A stretch of DNA of 64,000 bases from Ilyomonas sp965199905 (GCA_965199905.1 OZ241366.1:4464001-4528000); one strand, 5' to 3'. Shown: positions 42,429 through 52,497, numbered from the stretch's first letter. The notes: a model not told the origin generated them from the sequence alone. A program made the numbers and translations.

Positions 42429-42905
42429 GATGCAATTGATTTTGTAGGTTTTAAATAACTATAAGTAAAAAAAGATTTGGCAATTCTATGAAATCGTTCT
42501 GAATAAAAGCAATCTCTGTTATTTTTTTTTCACTCGCAAGATAGAAACTTATATAAATAGCAAACAAAAAAACAATTGTAATCTTTACGTTATTTCCGAA
42601 TCCTCTGTTTATACTTCATCGTTTATCACATTCACCCGCTGCTTTTATTTATGTTACCTGAATCTTATAACAATTGTAATGCTAAAAAGAGCAGTAAGTC
42701 AATTCTTACGGCGAAGTGCTTTAAATTAACCAGTATGATAAAGGTGTTTACTTATTTTTGTTCGCATACAAACAGAATGGATTTTACAGTCGGTTAGCTT
42801 TTGTTTGCTTTGTCAGAAACGAAGATATACGTTCCGGCAATAAACGGCAAAAAGAAAACAGCGTATACTCCTTATTATTTATCGATAGTATTACAATAGT
42901 GAAGA
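42429..42905. promoter_or_regulatory. Intergenic region between exbB and metG
   Basis: 477 bp of AT-rich sequence without a convincing gene. A perfect -7 element TATTTTTG lies at 42753-42760, which would give metG a leader of roughly 140 nt; no -33 TTG is well placed. No riboswitch or T-box-like consensus was recognised in that leader. The small in-frame ORF starting at 42775 is only MDFTVG. Confidence 0.35.
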
Positions 42906-45077
42906 ATGAAAAAAGCATCCAGATATTTAATAACAGCCGCCTTACCCTATGCCAACGGATTAAAGCACATCGGGCATTTGGCGGGCGCTTATTTGCCGGC
43001 TGATATTTACGTGCGTTTTTTGCGGGCGCAAAAGAAAGATGTTGTGTTCATCTGCGGAAGCGATGAACATGGTACTGCCATTCCCATACAGGCAATGAAG
43101 GAAGGCACAACAGCACAAGCCATCATTGATAAATATCACCCGGTGATTAAAGAGAACTTCGAAGACCTTGGCATTTCCTTCGACATTTATCATCGTACTT
43201 CCGAACCTTTGCATCATGAAACGGCGCAGGAGTTTTTTACTTATTTAAATGACAGAGGCGAATTAGATCAAAAAGAATCTGAACAATACTACGATGAAGA
43301 AGCGAAAACATTCTTAGCTGATCGTTTTATAAAAGGTACTTGTCCTAATTGCGGTTTCGAAAATGCGTTTGGTGATCAATGCGAGCGTTGTGGCACCTCT
43401 TTATCTCCTGAAATGCTTATCAATCCTGTGAGCACATTAAGCGGCAAGGCGCCTGTAAAACGTAAAACAACACACTGGTATCTTCCTTTGGATAAACATG
43501 AAGCCTGGCTGCGCGACTGGATAGAAGGCGAGCATAAAGATGACTGGCGTAATAATGTAGTGGGTCAATGTAAAAGCTGGATAGATGGCGGCTTGCAGCC
43601 ACGTGCTGTAACACGCGATTTAGATTGGGGTATCAAAGTGCCTTTGCAAGATGCAGAAGGCAAAGTGTTATATGTTTGGTTTGATGCGCCGGTTGGCTAT
43701 ATCAGTGCTACCAAACAATGGGCATTGAATACCGGCAAGCAATGGCAACCTTACTGGTATGACAGCGATACTAAACTCGTTCATTTTATTGGCAAAGACA
43801 ATATCGTATTCCATTGCATCATCTTTCCGGTAATGCTGAAGCTGCACGGAAATATTCTGCCCGATAATGTGCCTGCCAACGAATTTATGAATCTCGAAGG
43901 TGATAAGATGAGTACCAGCCGCAACTGGAAGCTCGATATGCAGGATTATATCAACGACTTCATTAAAAAGGAAAATGGCGGTACACAAATGGCGGATGTA
44001 CTTCGCTATTATCTTACTACAATATCGCCTGAAACTAAGGACAGCGAGTTTATCTGGAAAGGATTTCAGGATGCCAACAATAGCGAGCTGGTTAACATTT
44101 TCGGCAATTTTGTAAACCGCACATTTGTATTAATGCATAAATTATGTGGTGGCAAAGTGCCTCCGCTTCATGCTATGCAACTTGACGAAATTGATAAAGC
44201 GATGATCAGCGATATCGAGGTATCGAAGCTGCGCGTGGAAGCAATGCTGGATGAATATAAATTTCGCGAAGCGTTATTTGATGTTATTGACCTTGCCCGC
44301 AAAGGCAATAAATACATGCAAAAGAAAGAGCCCTGGGTGTTAGCAAAAACATTGGATGAACTGAATAAAGATGTACCGAAAAAAAACGAAGGCGAATACC
44401 TGCAAAAGCAAATAGACAATGCGCTTCATATTTGTCTTCAGCTTACTGCTAACCTTGCCATTCTCATCAATCCGTTTCTGCCTTTTACTGCACGTAAAAT
44501 GTGCCGGATGATGAAAGTGGTGGAGAAAATGCTGGACTGGAAAAATGCAGGTCGTCTTAAGTTATTAAGTGTTGGTTATTCATTATTGCCGCCCGAGCTT
44601 TTATTTCGCAAAATAGAAGATGCGGAAGTAAAAGAACAGGTTGAAAAGCTAAAGCAGGCAACCGCGAAAGCAAAATCAGAAATGGGATCGAATGTACCTG
44701 AAGCTGCTGTAAAAACACCACAGGCGGAAGTAAAAGTAAAGGATGATAAAGGACAGATTGTGTTTGATGATTTTGCAAAAATTGATTTGCGTACAGGCAC
44801 TATTGTATCTGCTGAAAAAGTAGAGAAAGCAGATAAACTGTTGAAGCTGCAGATTGATCTTGGCTACGAAACGCGAACCATTGTATCAGGCATTGCTATG
44901 TATTTTACGCCTGAAGAAATTGTTGGTAAACAAGTAACAGTTGTTGCCAATCTGGCGCCGCGAACCATGCGTGGTATTGAAAGCAATGGCATGATACTAA
45001 TGGCGGAAGACAACGCAGGAAAACTGCATTTTGTAAATGCGGATGGCAGTGCAGATAACGGCAGCCGGGTATCATAA
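42906..45077 (+). CDS. metG: Methionyl-tRNA synthetase
   Basis: A 723-residue class I synthetase that charges tRNA-Met. HIGH is at residues 21-24, a zinc-knuckle (CPNCGFENAFGDQCERCG) at about 142-160, and the KMSKS loop as KMSTS at 334-338. The anticodon-binding helical domain follows, then a linker rich in Lys/Ala/Glu and a C-terminal tRNA-binding OB domain (about 615-723: FAKIDLRTGTIVSAEKVEKA) that dimerises many MetRS. It is full length for the long-form family. Confidence 0.96.
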   Translation: MKKASRYLITAALPYANGLKHIGHLAGAYLPADIYVRFLRAQKKDVVFICGSDEHGTAIPIQAMKEGTTAQAIIDKYHPVIKENFEDLGISFDIYHRTSEPLHHETAQEFFTYLNDRGELDQKESEQYYDEEAKTFLADRFIKGTCPNCGFENAFGDQCERCGTSLSPEMLINPVSTLSGKAPVKRKTTHWYLPLDKHEAWLRDWIEGEHKDDWRNNVVGQCKSWIDGGLQPRAVTRDLDWGIKVPLQDAEGKVLYVWFDAPVGYISATKQWALNTGKQWQPYWYDSDTKLVHFIGKDNIVFHCIIFPVMLKLHGNILPDNVPANEFMNLEGDKMSTSRNWKLDMQDYINDFIKKENGGTQMADVLRYYLTTISPETKDSEFIWKGFQDANNSELVNIFGNFVNRTFVLMHKLCGGKVPPLHAMQLDEIDKAMISDIEVSKLRVEAMLDEYKFREALFDVIDLARKGNKYMQKKEPWVLAKTLDELNKDVPKKNEGEYLQKQIDNALHICLQLTANLAILINPFLPFTARKMCRMMKVVEKMLDWKNAGRLKLLSVGYSLLPPELLFRKIEDAEVKEQVEKLKQATAKAKSEMGSNVPEAAVKTPQAEVKVKDDKGQIVFDDFAKIDLRTGTIVSAEKVEKADKLLKLQIDLGYETRTIVSGIAMYFTPEEIVGKQVTVVANLAPRTMRGIESNGMILMAEDNAGKLHFVNADGSADNGSRVS

Positions 45078-45235
45078 AAAGCTGTTAGCGGCCAGTTATC
45101 AGCTATAGGTTTTGGCTATCGGTTTTTCATGTCAAATACAACGTACTACAACAGGTTTCTAAAGTATATCTAAACAATAATAACTCATTCTCTGCTTAGG
45201 CTGAAAGCTGATCACTGACGGCTGATAGCTTTTAA
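45078..45235. repeat. Imperfect inverted repeat filling the metG-esterase gap
   Basis: AAAAGCTGTTAGCGGCCAGT continuing TATCAGCT at the metG end, and its inverted counterpart AAAGCTGATCACTGACGGCT region at 45205-45233, bracket about 95 bp of unique sequence. The layout resembles the other inverted intergenic pairs in this window. Confidence 0.5.
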
Positions 45236-45244
45236 AATCAATAC

Positions 45245-45976
45245 ATGCGAAGAGAAATTACATCCTGGTATAGTCACGCTACAGATCGCGAAATGCCCAT
45301 TGTAACTTACGGTCATTACGGGTTTGCATTATTGATGTTACCCACTGCCGGCGCCGATTATCTGGAATATGAAAGGTTCAATCTCATTAATGCACTGGCA
45401 CCTTTTATTGACAGCGGCAAACTAAAAGTGTTCAGCATTAACAGCATGAACAACGATAGCTGGATGAACAAAGCTATGTGGGGCGGGCACCGCTCTTACA
45501 ACCATAACCGCTTCAATAATTATGTGTTCAACGAAGTAATTCCTTTTATTCGCAACAGCGTTGGCAGCGACACATTTATCTATACTTGCGGCGCTTCATT
45601 TGGTGCGCTTCACGCCATGAATTTATTCCTGAAACGTCCCGACTATATCAATGGCGTAATTAGTATGAGTGGTGTGTACGATCTTACTGAATATACCAAC
45701 GGGTATTGGGATGAACAGGTATATTTCAATAGCCCGATGCACTATATGGCAAACCTTACGGACGCCTATTATTTTAATAAAATAAAAGCCAGCCATCACA
45801 TTCATATTTATACCGGTGCCGGCGATTATGAAGCGCCACAGGAGAATAAGCGTTTTTCTGATTTGTTGTGGAGCCGCGGCATCTGGCACGACCTTTCTAT
45901 TTGGGGAAAAGATGTAAAGCACGAATGGCCTACGTGGCTGCGTATGCTGCCGTATATTCTGGGAAATAAATTTTAA
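45245..45976 (+). CDS. Esterase-like alpha/beta hydrolase
   Basis: A 243-residue cytoplasmic-looking alpha/beta hydrolase of the putative esterase family. The nucleophile elbow is CGASFGALHA (GxSxG, Ser near residue 119). The acid and His are probably in the YTGAGDYEAPQEN and VKHEWPTWLRM regions near the C-terminus. The N-terminal half (YGHYGFALLMLPTAGADYLE) has the usual oxyanion-loop stretch. The substrate is unknown. A terminator follows. Confidence 0.85.
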   Translation: MRREITSWYSHATDREMPIVTYGHYGFALLMLPTAGADYLEYERFNLINALAPFIDSGKLKVFSINSMNNDSWMNKAMWGGHRSYNHNRFNNYVFNEVIPFIRNSVGSDTFIYTCGASFGALHAMNLFLKRPDYINGVISMSGVYDLTEYTNGYWDEQVYFNSPMHYMANLTDAYYFNKIKASHHIHIYTGAGDYEAPQENKRFSDLLWSRGIWHDLSIWGKDVKHEWPTWLRMLPYILGNKF

Positions 45977-46044
45977 GCAAACGCTATTCGATTTCAATTC
46001 TGTTTTTAAGTATAAGTTAATTGCTCCTGAACAGGTTAGCAGGG

Positions 46045-46072
46045 AATCCCGCTTTTTTGGCGGGATTTTTTC
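46045..46072 (+). terminator. Intrinsic terminator after the esterase gene
   Basis: AATCCCGC pairs with GCGGGATT around TTTTTTG and is followed by TTTT. Confidence 0.8.
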
Positions 46073-46149
46073 ATTATAAACTTTGCTGAAGTTTGCTGCG
46101 CTATTGCATCTGTTCAATCAGCATTATCATTTTTAATTCAGGTTATTGC

Positions 46150-48630
46150 ATGTTGCCACAAACAAGAAAAAAAATTATAAAGATTGTTGGCTGGACGTTT
46201 GGCAGTCTTCTCGCTCTTATCCTAATTCTGTTTACCATCATCCAGATTTACATTACTAAAAACAAACCTTCACTCGTGAAACTGGTAAATGAGAAGCTTA
46301 ATGAAGCTATTGCCGGCGACGCTTCTATAAAAGATATAGACGTAAACGTGTGGAGTCATTTTCCCAATGTTTCCATTCGTTTAATAAATATAGATATCAA
46401 GGATTCGGTCTATAAAAAGTCGCTGCTAAAACTCAGGTACGCTTACACTAAACTCAATGCGTTTAAACTTATCAGTGGCCAGGTAGACATTCATAATATC
46501 TACCTGGAAGATGGTGTGATTCATTTATTTAAAGACGCCAATGGCTTTAGTAATAATTACATTTTTAAAAAGAATAAAGAGAAAAAGCCTGGCGCGCATC
46601 CGGCCATTATTGATGAGATAGAATTGAAGAATATTCACTTCGTATCAGAAGATGCGGTGAAGAATAAATGGTATGGCATTAAGGCAAATTATCTGCATGC
46701 AAATCTCGATTATAATGATTCCATTACTACCATTGAACTGAATGAGGATGTATTGGTGCGAGGCTTGGGTTTCAATCTTGCCAAAGGCTATTTTTTAAAA
46801 GGAAAAACGGTGAAAGCTGATTGGACGCTTTCCTTCAACAGCAATAGCAAGCAACTGTCGTTTGATGAAACGCCTGTAAAAATCGGACCTACAGATTTTA
46901 AATTAAAAGGTGATTTTTTCCTGGCTGATACGCTGAATTCTCATTTTAATTTGATAGCAAAAACGGCGGCGATTGGTTATAAGGAAGCAGCTTCTTTAGT
47001 GAGCCCGAATATTTCCAGTAAAATAAATCTTGTCAGTCTTACAAAACCTCTTGCATTAACGGCTTCTATAGGCGGGCCAATGGCGTTTCGTACCATACCG
47101 ATTGTAGAAGTAAACTGGGTGGTAAAAGACAACCAGTTGGTAACACCGGTAGCTACACTGGATAAATGTGAATTCACCGGCAGGTTTACCAATGAGCGCA
47201 ACAAAGCTTACCCGCGCACCGACGATAATTCGGAAGTATTACTTACCAAACTGACAGCCTCGTGGGGCGGCATTTCGCTCATTGCCAATACGAATACCAT
47301 TGTTACCAACCTGGTGCATCCCATCATGCAATTCGATTTCAGCTCTAATACGTTACTTGCCCGGCTTGATGAAAGATTAGGTCTCGCTACCATTCGGTTT
47401 TTGAATGGCAATGCGGCTCTTAACGTTCAATACAATGGACCGCTTGGCACAGACCCTGCAATGCTTCAATATCTCAGCGGCAACCTTACCATTAAAGATG
47501 CGCAGGTCAATTATGTGCCACGTAATCTTACATTCAGCAAGTGCAACGGGCAGATAATATTTTCGCAAACCAACCTGGCAGTTAAAGACCTGCAATGCGA
47601 TTTAAATACAAATCATTTTAAAGTAGAAATTGCAGGTACAAATGTGAATGCTTTTTCGTCAAATATTCCCGGCAAAGCTGCTATTGTTTGCTCTGTATTT
47701 ACGCCCGATTTAAACCTGAACGATTTTAAATCGATGTTTGCGGGAAGACAAACAGGAGCCGTGCGCAAGAAAACAAGCCGTGGTTCTGCTAAGCCTTTGG
47801 CAACGCTTGATGACGCGCTGCAGAACGGCACACTGGATATGAAGATAAAAGCCAATGCTGTACATAAAGACCGCTTTACAGCTACAAATGTGATTGCTGA
47901 TTTAGGCTTTGTAAACAACGATATCAATGTAGCGCAGGTGTCGCTCAACCATGCAGACGGCACACTGAATATGCAGGCAAATGTTCACCAGCAAAGCAAT
48001 GGTTATAACCAGGCAAGCACTAAGTTACAGCTAAACAACATCAACGTACAAAAGCTGTTTTATGCATTCAACAATTTTGGTTTGGCAGGGTTAACGTCCA
48101 ACAATATTCGGGGCGTCGTAAATATGAAGGGCAATTTGAATCTGAACATAGATAGCAAAGGAAATATTGTTCAAAAAAGCATGCTGGGCAACTTGTTTTT
48201 TTCAATAAAGAAAGGCGCCCTTATAAATTACAAACCGTTAATGGATATACAGAAAACGGTATTTAAAAATCGTAATCTGGACAATGTGGAATTTGCCGAA
48301 TTGAAAGACAGCCTTGAGTTGAAACGGGATGAGATTTATATTCATCGCATGGAGATTGAATCTTCCGCCATCACTGCATTTGTTGAAGGCATTTATAGTT
48401 TTGGAGATAATACCAATATCAGCATACAAGTGCCGCTAAGTAACCTGAAAGGTCGGGATGATGATTACGAAGTAAAGAATAAAGGTTCCAAACGAAAAGG
48501 TGGCGCAAGCGTTTACTTACGTGCCAAATCAGATGGTAATGGCGGAGTCAAAATTGGCCTTGATGTATTTAAGAAGCTGCGCGGCGACAACTTTTCTGAA
48601 GATTTTAAAGATGATGATTCAAAAAAATAA
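46150..48630 (+). CDS. AsmA-like inner-membrane-anchored protein
   Basis: An 826-residue protein. Residues 1-40 hold one N-terminal transmembrane helix (GWTFGSLLALILILFTIIQI); the remainder is a very long beta-rich periplasmic region with the AsmA N-terminal pattern (LVKLVNEKLNEAIAGDASIK, FPNVSIRLINIDIKDS) and the AsmA_2 C-terminus (GALINYKPLMDIQKTVFKN, LKDSLELKRDEIYIHRMEI). AsmA-family proteins are bridge-like proteins implicated in phospholipid transport to the outer membrane. The ATG at 46150 was chosen because it places the helix at the N-terminus. It appears to stand alone. Confidence 0.85.
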   Translation: MLPQTRKKIIKIVGWTFGSLLALILILFTIIQIYITKNKPSLVKLVNEKLNEAIAGDASIKDIDVNVWSHFPNVSIRLINIDIKDSVYKKSLLKLRYAYTKLNAFKLISGQVDIHNIYLEDGVIHLFKDANGFSNNYIFKKNKEKKPGAHPAIIDEIELKNIHFVSEDAVKNKWYGIKANYLHANLDYNDSITTIELNEDVLVRGLGFNLAKGYFLKGKTVKADWTLSFNSNSKQLSFDETPVKIGPTDFKLKGDFFLADTLNSHFNLIAKTAAIGYKEAASLVSPNISSKINLVSLTKPLALTASIGGPMAFRTIPIVEVNWVVKDNQLVTPVATLDKCEFTGRFTNERNKAYPRTDDNSEVLLTKLTASWGGISLIANTNTIVTNLVHPIMQFDFSSNTLLARLDERLGLATIRFLNGNAALNVQYNGPLGTDPAMLQYLSGNLTIKDAQVNYVPRNLTFSKCNGQIIFSQTNLAVKDLQCDLNTNHFKVEIAGTNVNAFSSNIPGKAAIVCSVFTPDLNLNDFKSMFAGRQTGAVRKKTSRGSAKPLATLDDALQNGTLDMKIKANAVHKDRFTATNVIADLGFVNNDINVAQVSLNHADGTLNMQANVHQQSNGYNQASTKLQLNNINVQKLFYAFNNFGLAGLTSNNIRGVVNMKGNLNLNIDSKGNIVQKSMLGNLFFSIKKGALINYKPLMDIQKTVFKNRNLDNVEFAELKDSLELKRDEIYIHRMEIESSAITAFVEGIYSFGDNTNISIQVPLSNLKGRDDDYEVKNKGSKRKGGASVYLRAKSDGNGGVKIGLDVFKKLRGDNFSEDFKDDDSKK

Positions 48631-48730
48631 AGACAATAAATCAAACACATTTTCTATCACCCTGATTTAATTTTCTAATCTCTTTTTCCCGATTTTTGTT
48701 TGCGATAGCTAAACAATCTGTCGTATCATA

Positions 48731-49912
48731 TTGCTTACAAACAAAAAAATATTGCTCTGCATTACAGGCAGCATTGCTGCTTACAAATCCATTACTCTTT
48801 TGCGTCTTCTGGTAAAAGAAGGAGCTGAGGTAAAAGTGATTTTAACTCCATCGGCTACGCAGTTTGTATCACCTCTCACGTTATCAACGCTTTCAAAAAA
48901 TAAAGTACTGATTGATTTGTTTGAAGAGAATACCTGGGCAAATCATGTTGAGCTGGGTCGATGGGCAGATGTGATGCTAATAGCGCCGCTAAGCTGTAAT
49001 ACGCTAAGTAAAATGGCAAACGGCGCTTGTGATAATCTTTTGCTGGCAGTTTATTTATCGGCTGTTTGCCCCGTATTGGTTGCGCCCGCCATGGACGAAG
49101 ATATGTGGCATCACCCGGCAACAAAGAAGAACATTCAAACCATTCAATCGTTTGGAAATTATGTGATGGACGTTGCAAACGGAGAGCTTGCCAGCGGCTT
49201 ATTCGGGGAAGGTAGAATGCGAGAGCCGGAAGAGATCGTAAATTATGTAAAACAATTTTTTAGCGAAACAAATAAATGGCAGGGAAAGAAAGTATTGGTA
49301 ACGGCTGGTCCTACGTATGAAGCAATCGATCCGGTGCGTTTTATAGCCAATCATTCATCTGGTAAAATGGGTTATGCGCTTGCAGAAGAATTGCAGAAGC
49401 AAGGTGCTGAAGTAACACTGGTTTCAGGGCCCGTTTCTATTAAGCCGGCAGCCTATATTACATTGATAAAAGTGAATACTGCAGCCGATATGTATAAAGC
49501 TTGTATTGCTGTTTTTGAAAAGCAGGATGTAGCTATTTTAGCTGCTGCCGTTGCAGATTATACACCTGTTAATACAGCTACCGAAAAAATTAAGAAAGAA
49601 TCCGGCGAGCTTATCATATCCTTAACCAAAACAAAAGATATTTTGCGCACTTTAGGCGAACGAAAAAAGGAGCATCAAACGCTTGTTGGCTTTGCGCTGG
49701 AAACAAATAACGAAAAGGATTTTGCCAGGCAAAAGCTGCAAACCAAAAAGGCTGATTTTATTGTACTAAATTCGATGCGAGATGAAGGAGCAGCCTTTGG
49801 CTTCGATACAAACAAAGTAACGATATTTAATAATTCTGGCAATGAATATGAATCATCGCTGGCTTCAAAAAAAGAGATTGCAAAATTTATTCTTAATGTT
49901 ATTTATAAATAA
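48731..49912 (+). CDS. coaBC: Bifunctional CoaBC (PPC decarboxylase / PPC synthetase)
   Basis: A 393-residue fusion in coenzyme A synthesis. The N-terminal flavoprotein CoaC (about 1-180: KILLCITGSIAAYKSITLLR, MANGACDNLL, APAMDEDMWHHPATKKNIQ) decarboxylates phosphopantothenoylcysteine. The C-terminal CoaB (about 190-393: VLVTAGPTYEAIDPVRFIAN, SGKMGYALAEEL, AAAVADYTP) ligates cysteine to phosphopantothenate. TTG at 48731 is the only start that keeps the N-terminal beta strand. It is followed 4 bp later by porD, a conserved pairing in Bacteroidota. Confidence 0.95.
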   Translation: MLTNKKILLCITGSIAAYKSITLLRLLVKEGAEVKVILTPSATQFVSPLTLSTLSKNKVLIDLFEENTWANHVELGRWADVMLIAPLSCNTLSKMANGACDNLLLAVYLSAVCPVLVAPAMDEDMWHHPATKKNIQTIQSFGNYVMDVANGELASGLFGEGRMREPEEIVNYVKQFFSETNKWQGKKVLVTAGPTYEAIDPVRFIANHSSGKMGYALAEELQKQGAEVTLVSGPVSIKPAAYITLIKVNTAADMYKACIAVFEKQDVAILAAAVADYTPVNTATEKIKKESGELIISLTKTKDILRTLGERKKEHQTLVGFALETNNEKDFARQKLQTKKADFIVLNSMRDEGAAFGFDTNKVTIFNNSGNEYESSLASKKEIAKFILNVIYK

Positions 49913-49916
49913 ACAA

Positions 49917-50840
49917 ATGGTGGTGAAATGTAGCTTGCTGGCTTTTGTCGTTTTGCTTTTTATCAGCAGGGCAGAAGCTCAGGAAATTCGAAGCAAAGTC
50001 ACCATTCTTACACAGCAATTGCCTACATCTGTAAATAAGCAGCGCTTTAATACTCTAACAACACAGCTTACCAATTTTATTAATAACCGCGCTTGGACAA
50101 AAGACAAGTTTAACCAGCAGGAAAAAATTGAGTGTAATTTTCTTATTAATCTTGATAAATCTGATGATCAGGATGTCTTTAGCGGAACCATTACTGTGCA
50201 GTCGTCGCGCCCGGTCTTTAACTCCTCTTATAAGTCACCAATTATTAATTGGCAGGATGCTGATGTTTATTTTAAGTATGTTGAATCTCAACCGGTAGAG
50301 TTTAACGAAAACCGCGTTGCCGGCAACGATCCGCTGACGGCCAACCTCACAGCTATTATCGCTTACTATGTTTATGTCGTGCTTGGTTTCGATTACGATT
50401 CTTTCGCGCCAAAAGCTGGCAATCCCTATTTTATTGAAGCGCAGAATATTGTGAACAATGCGCCTGAAACCCGCGGTATCAGTGGCTGGCAGGTGTTTGA
50501 TGGACAGCGCAACCGTTATTGGCTGGCAAATAATATGGTGAACACGCGCTTCAATATTATTAACGATATTATTTACACTTACTATCGTGATGGACTTGAT
50601 AAAATGTATGATGATGCCAAAACAGCGCAACAAAATATGATTGGCGCTTTAACTCAGTTACAAACCTTCAATCGTGAAAATCCAAACACGATGGTTCTCC
50701 AGTTTTTTATACAGAGTAAATACAATGAACTGGTCGGTGTGTTTAAAAAAGCAGCGCCTGATTTACGCGGACGAGCTGAAAATATTTTATCGCAAATTGA
50801 TCCTGCCAACGCTGATAAATACCGCAGTGAATTAAAATGA
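49917..50840 (+). CDS. porD: T9SS component PorD (DUF4835)
   Basis: A 307-residue protein with a signal peptide (MVVKCSLLAFVVLLFISRAEAQ) and the DUF4835 pattern, including LTNFINNRAWTKDKFNQQEK, ECNFLINLDKS, SSYKSPIINWQD, FNENRVAGNDPLTANLTAIIAYYVY and GFDYDSFAPKAGNPYF. PorD is needed for type IX secretion/gliding in Bacteroidota. The ATG at 49917 gives a proper signal peptide and sits 4 bp after the coaBC stop. Its stop overlaps the next start (ATGA). Confidence 0.92.
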   Translation: MVVKCSLLAFVVLLFISRAEAQEIRSKVTILTQQLPTSVNKQRFNTLTTQLTNFINNRAWTKDKFNQQEKIECNFLINLDKSDDQDVFSGTITVQSSRPVFNSSYKSPIINWQDADVYFKYVESQPVEFNENRVAGNDPLTANLTAIIAYYVYVVLGFDYDSFAPKAGNPYFIEAQNIVNNAPETRGISGWQVFDGQRNRYWLANNMVNTRFNIINDIIYTYYRDGLDKMYDDAKTAQQNMIGALTQLQTFNRENPNTMVLQFFIQSKYNELVGVFKKAAPDLRGRAENILSQIDPANADKYRSELK

Positions 50841-51190
50841 AAAAATCTTTTATTACTCTTTCTGTTTTATGCCTGCTCTTCAGTTGTAAACATGGATCGC
50901 GCATACCGCCAGGTGTGATGCCTGTAAACAAAATGAAGATGGTTGTATGGGAAATGGAAGTAGCAGATCAAAAGGCTACTGAGAGGTTTTTATTGAGTAA
51001 AGATTCACTGCGAATGGAAGCCACTTCCTTATATCAGCAAGTGTTTACGAAGTATAAAACCAACAAAACAGATTTCTATAAAAGCTTTTCATTTTACGAG
51101 TCAAATCCTGATATCATGAAAGTGCTGTTTGACTCCGTAAGTGAATATGGAAACCGGCAAAAAGCGGCCGCTTATAAAAAGGCTTATTAA
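50837..51190 (+). CDS. DUF4296 lipoprotein
   Basis: A 117-residue lipoprotein: signal with lipobox LLFSC (Cys17), then a small helical domain (VMPVNKMKMVVWEMEVADQK, TDFYKSFSFYESNPDIMKVL) matching DUF4296. It overlaps porD by 4 bp, so the two are translationally coupled. Function is unknown; it probably faces the periplasm or surface. Confidence 0.85.
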   Translation: MKKSFITLSVLCLLFSCKHGSRIPPGVMPVNKMKMVVWEMEVADQKATERFLLSKDSLRMEATSLYQQVFTKYKTNKTDFYKSFSFYESNPDIMKVLFDSVSEYGNRQKAAAYKKAY

Positions 51191-51204
51191 GTGATTAATA
51201 AAAT

Positions 51205-51236
51205 AAAAAATCCCGCTTTTACCAGCGGGATTTTTT
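51205..51236. terminator. Bidirectional terminator after the coaBC-porD operon
   Basis: AAAAAATCCCGCT pairs with AGCGGGATTTTTT around TTTACC, serving the DUF4296 gene and the DUF4142 gene on the other strand. Confidence 0.85.
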
Positions 51237-51254
51237 ATTTGAAAGCAGTGATTT

Positions 51255-51878
51255 TTATTTCATCGCTGTCATAATAGCTTTCACAGAATCCTGGTGCATT
51301 TTAAGTGTAGGCAGTGTTTTAGAAGCAAACGTTTTCACATCGCTGTCATCACATTTCTGAGCCGCCATTTCAAATTTGTCAATGGTTTCTTTGTGGTCTT
51401 TATCCATCATAGCAATGTAAGCTTTGTCAAAACCTCTGGCTGATGTTTTACGGAGCATATCTAATTCGCTATGTTGTTTTGCCATTACCGAATCAGGCAA
51501 TGTTACACTTTTAGCTGACGCAATAGATTTCAATTCATCGCCTGCTTTTGTGTGGTCAGAAATCATCATGTTCGCAAAGTTTTTTACCCTGTCGTTTGAT
51601 GATTGGTTGAGTGCAATACGCGAAGCTTCCACTTCGGTGTTGCCACCTGCTGCAGCGTCCATCATAAACTGCTTATCCATAGCGCTTACGGGTCCTGCAC
51701 TCATTTTTCCGGTTGTATCTGTGGTCATTGATGTAGCGCTGGAATCAGAACTCATCGAACCGGTTGTGGTATCGCCTGTGTGTACTGAATCTCTATCAGT
51801 GTCTGTAGTGCCCGAAGTGCCACAAGAAAACAAGGTGACAGATGCAATAACGAGCCCTGTTAAAAAGATTTTTTTCAT
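51255..51878 (-). CDS. DUF4142 family lipoprotein
   Basis: A 207-residue protein with a lipoprotein signal (MKKIFLTGLVIASVTLFSCG, Cys19), a Ser/Thr/Asp-rich linker, and a helical ferritin-like DUF4142 domain (QFMMDAAAGGNTEVEASRIA, VKNFANMMISDHTKAGDELK, FDKAYIAMMDKDHKETIDKFE). Such proteins are often induced by stress; the domain lacks an obvious full set of diiron ligands. The ATG at 51878 puts the lipobox at the N-terminus. Confidence 0.88.
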   Translation of the reverse strand: MKKIFLTGLVIASVTLFSCGTSGTTDTDRDSVHTGDTTTGSMSSDSSATSMTTDTTGKMSAGPVSAMDKQFMMDAAAGGNTEVEASRIALNQSSNDRVKNFANMMISDHTKAGDELKSIASAKSVTLPDSVMAKQHSELDMLRKTSARGFDKAYIAMMDKDHKETIDKFEMAAQKCDDSDVKTFASKTLPTLKMHQDSVKAIMTAMK

Positions 51879-51977
51879 AGGAACATTTTTTTTTAATAAG
51901 ATTAAATTTTGTGCCATTCTGCTTTTTTCTTCAATATAGTTGTTATCAATCTACCAATACATAACCAGCATCAATAA

Positions 51978-52006
51978 AAAAGGCTTCTCTAAATAGAGAA
52001 GCCTTT
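51978..52006 (-). terminator. Intrinsic terminator of the DUF2383 gene
   Basis: AAAGGCTTCTCT pairs with AGAGAAGCCTTT around ATTT, followed on the minus strand by TTTTT. Confidence 0.8.
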
Positions 52007-52032
52007 ACTCAGTTCATCTTAAAAAGATGAAA

Positions 52033-52497
52033 CTAATTCATTTTGCTATCGCGCAATGCTTTAATCATATCGTGTGATTCCTGCAACTGGCTTTCCTGGC
52101 GCTGAATGGTAGCCAATGCATCTGAAGTAATGTCGCCCGATTTTGTTTGCAGTGCATCTTTATATGCATGTAATATCTGGTCTTCGCCCCACTCGCATGA
52201 CTGCAGAATTGTATGTCTGTCTTTACCTGTGATTGCCTGCTTTACATCCATCCAGGCTCTATGCACCTTGCTACCCACAGAAGTGCCGTCTGATGAGCTT
52301 GTTACATCTTCTGAAGAAGCGTATGGTGTCAATTCATTTTTAAAATCGTTACTTTGTTTTGACAAGCGTGTAAACAAATCTTTCAATGAAGAATCATCTA
52401 CATCCTGTGTAGAAGTAAGGTATCCGTTATATCGATCTGTATTCAATTGTATCAAGTTCTTTACTACCGATGATGTAGTTTCTGTTGTTGTTGCCAT
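52033..52497 (-). CDS. PA2169-type four-helix-bundle protein (DUF2383)
   Basis: A 154-residue, mostly helical protein matching DUF2383: NLIQLNTDRYNGYLTSTQDV, LKDLFTRLSKQSNDFKNELT, WMDVKQAITGKDRHTILQSCEWGED. Family members are often stress-associated four-helix bundles, with Glu/Asp residues that could bind metal; the exact role is unknown. It is next to the DUF4142 gene but separated by a terminator. Confidence 0.88.
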   Translation of the reverse strand: MATTTETTSSVVKNLIQLNTDRYNGYLTSTQDVDDSSLKDLFTRLSKQSNDFKNELTPYASSEDVTSSSDGTSVGSKVHRAWMDVKQAITGKDRHTILQSCEWGEDQILHAYKDALQTKSGDITSDALATIQRQESQLQESHDMIKALRDSKMN

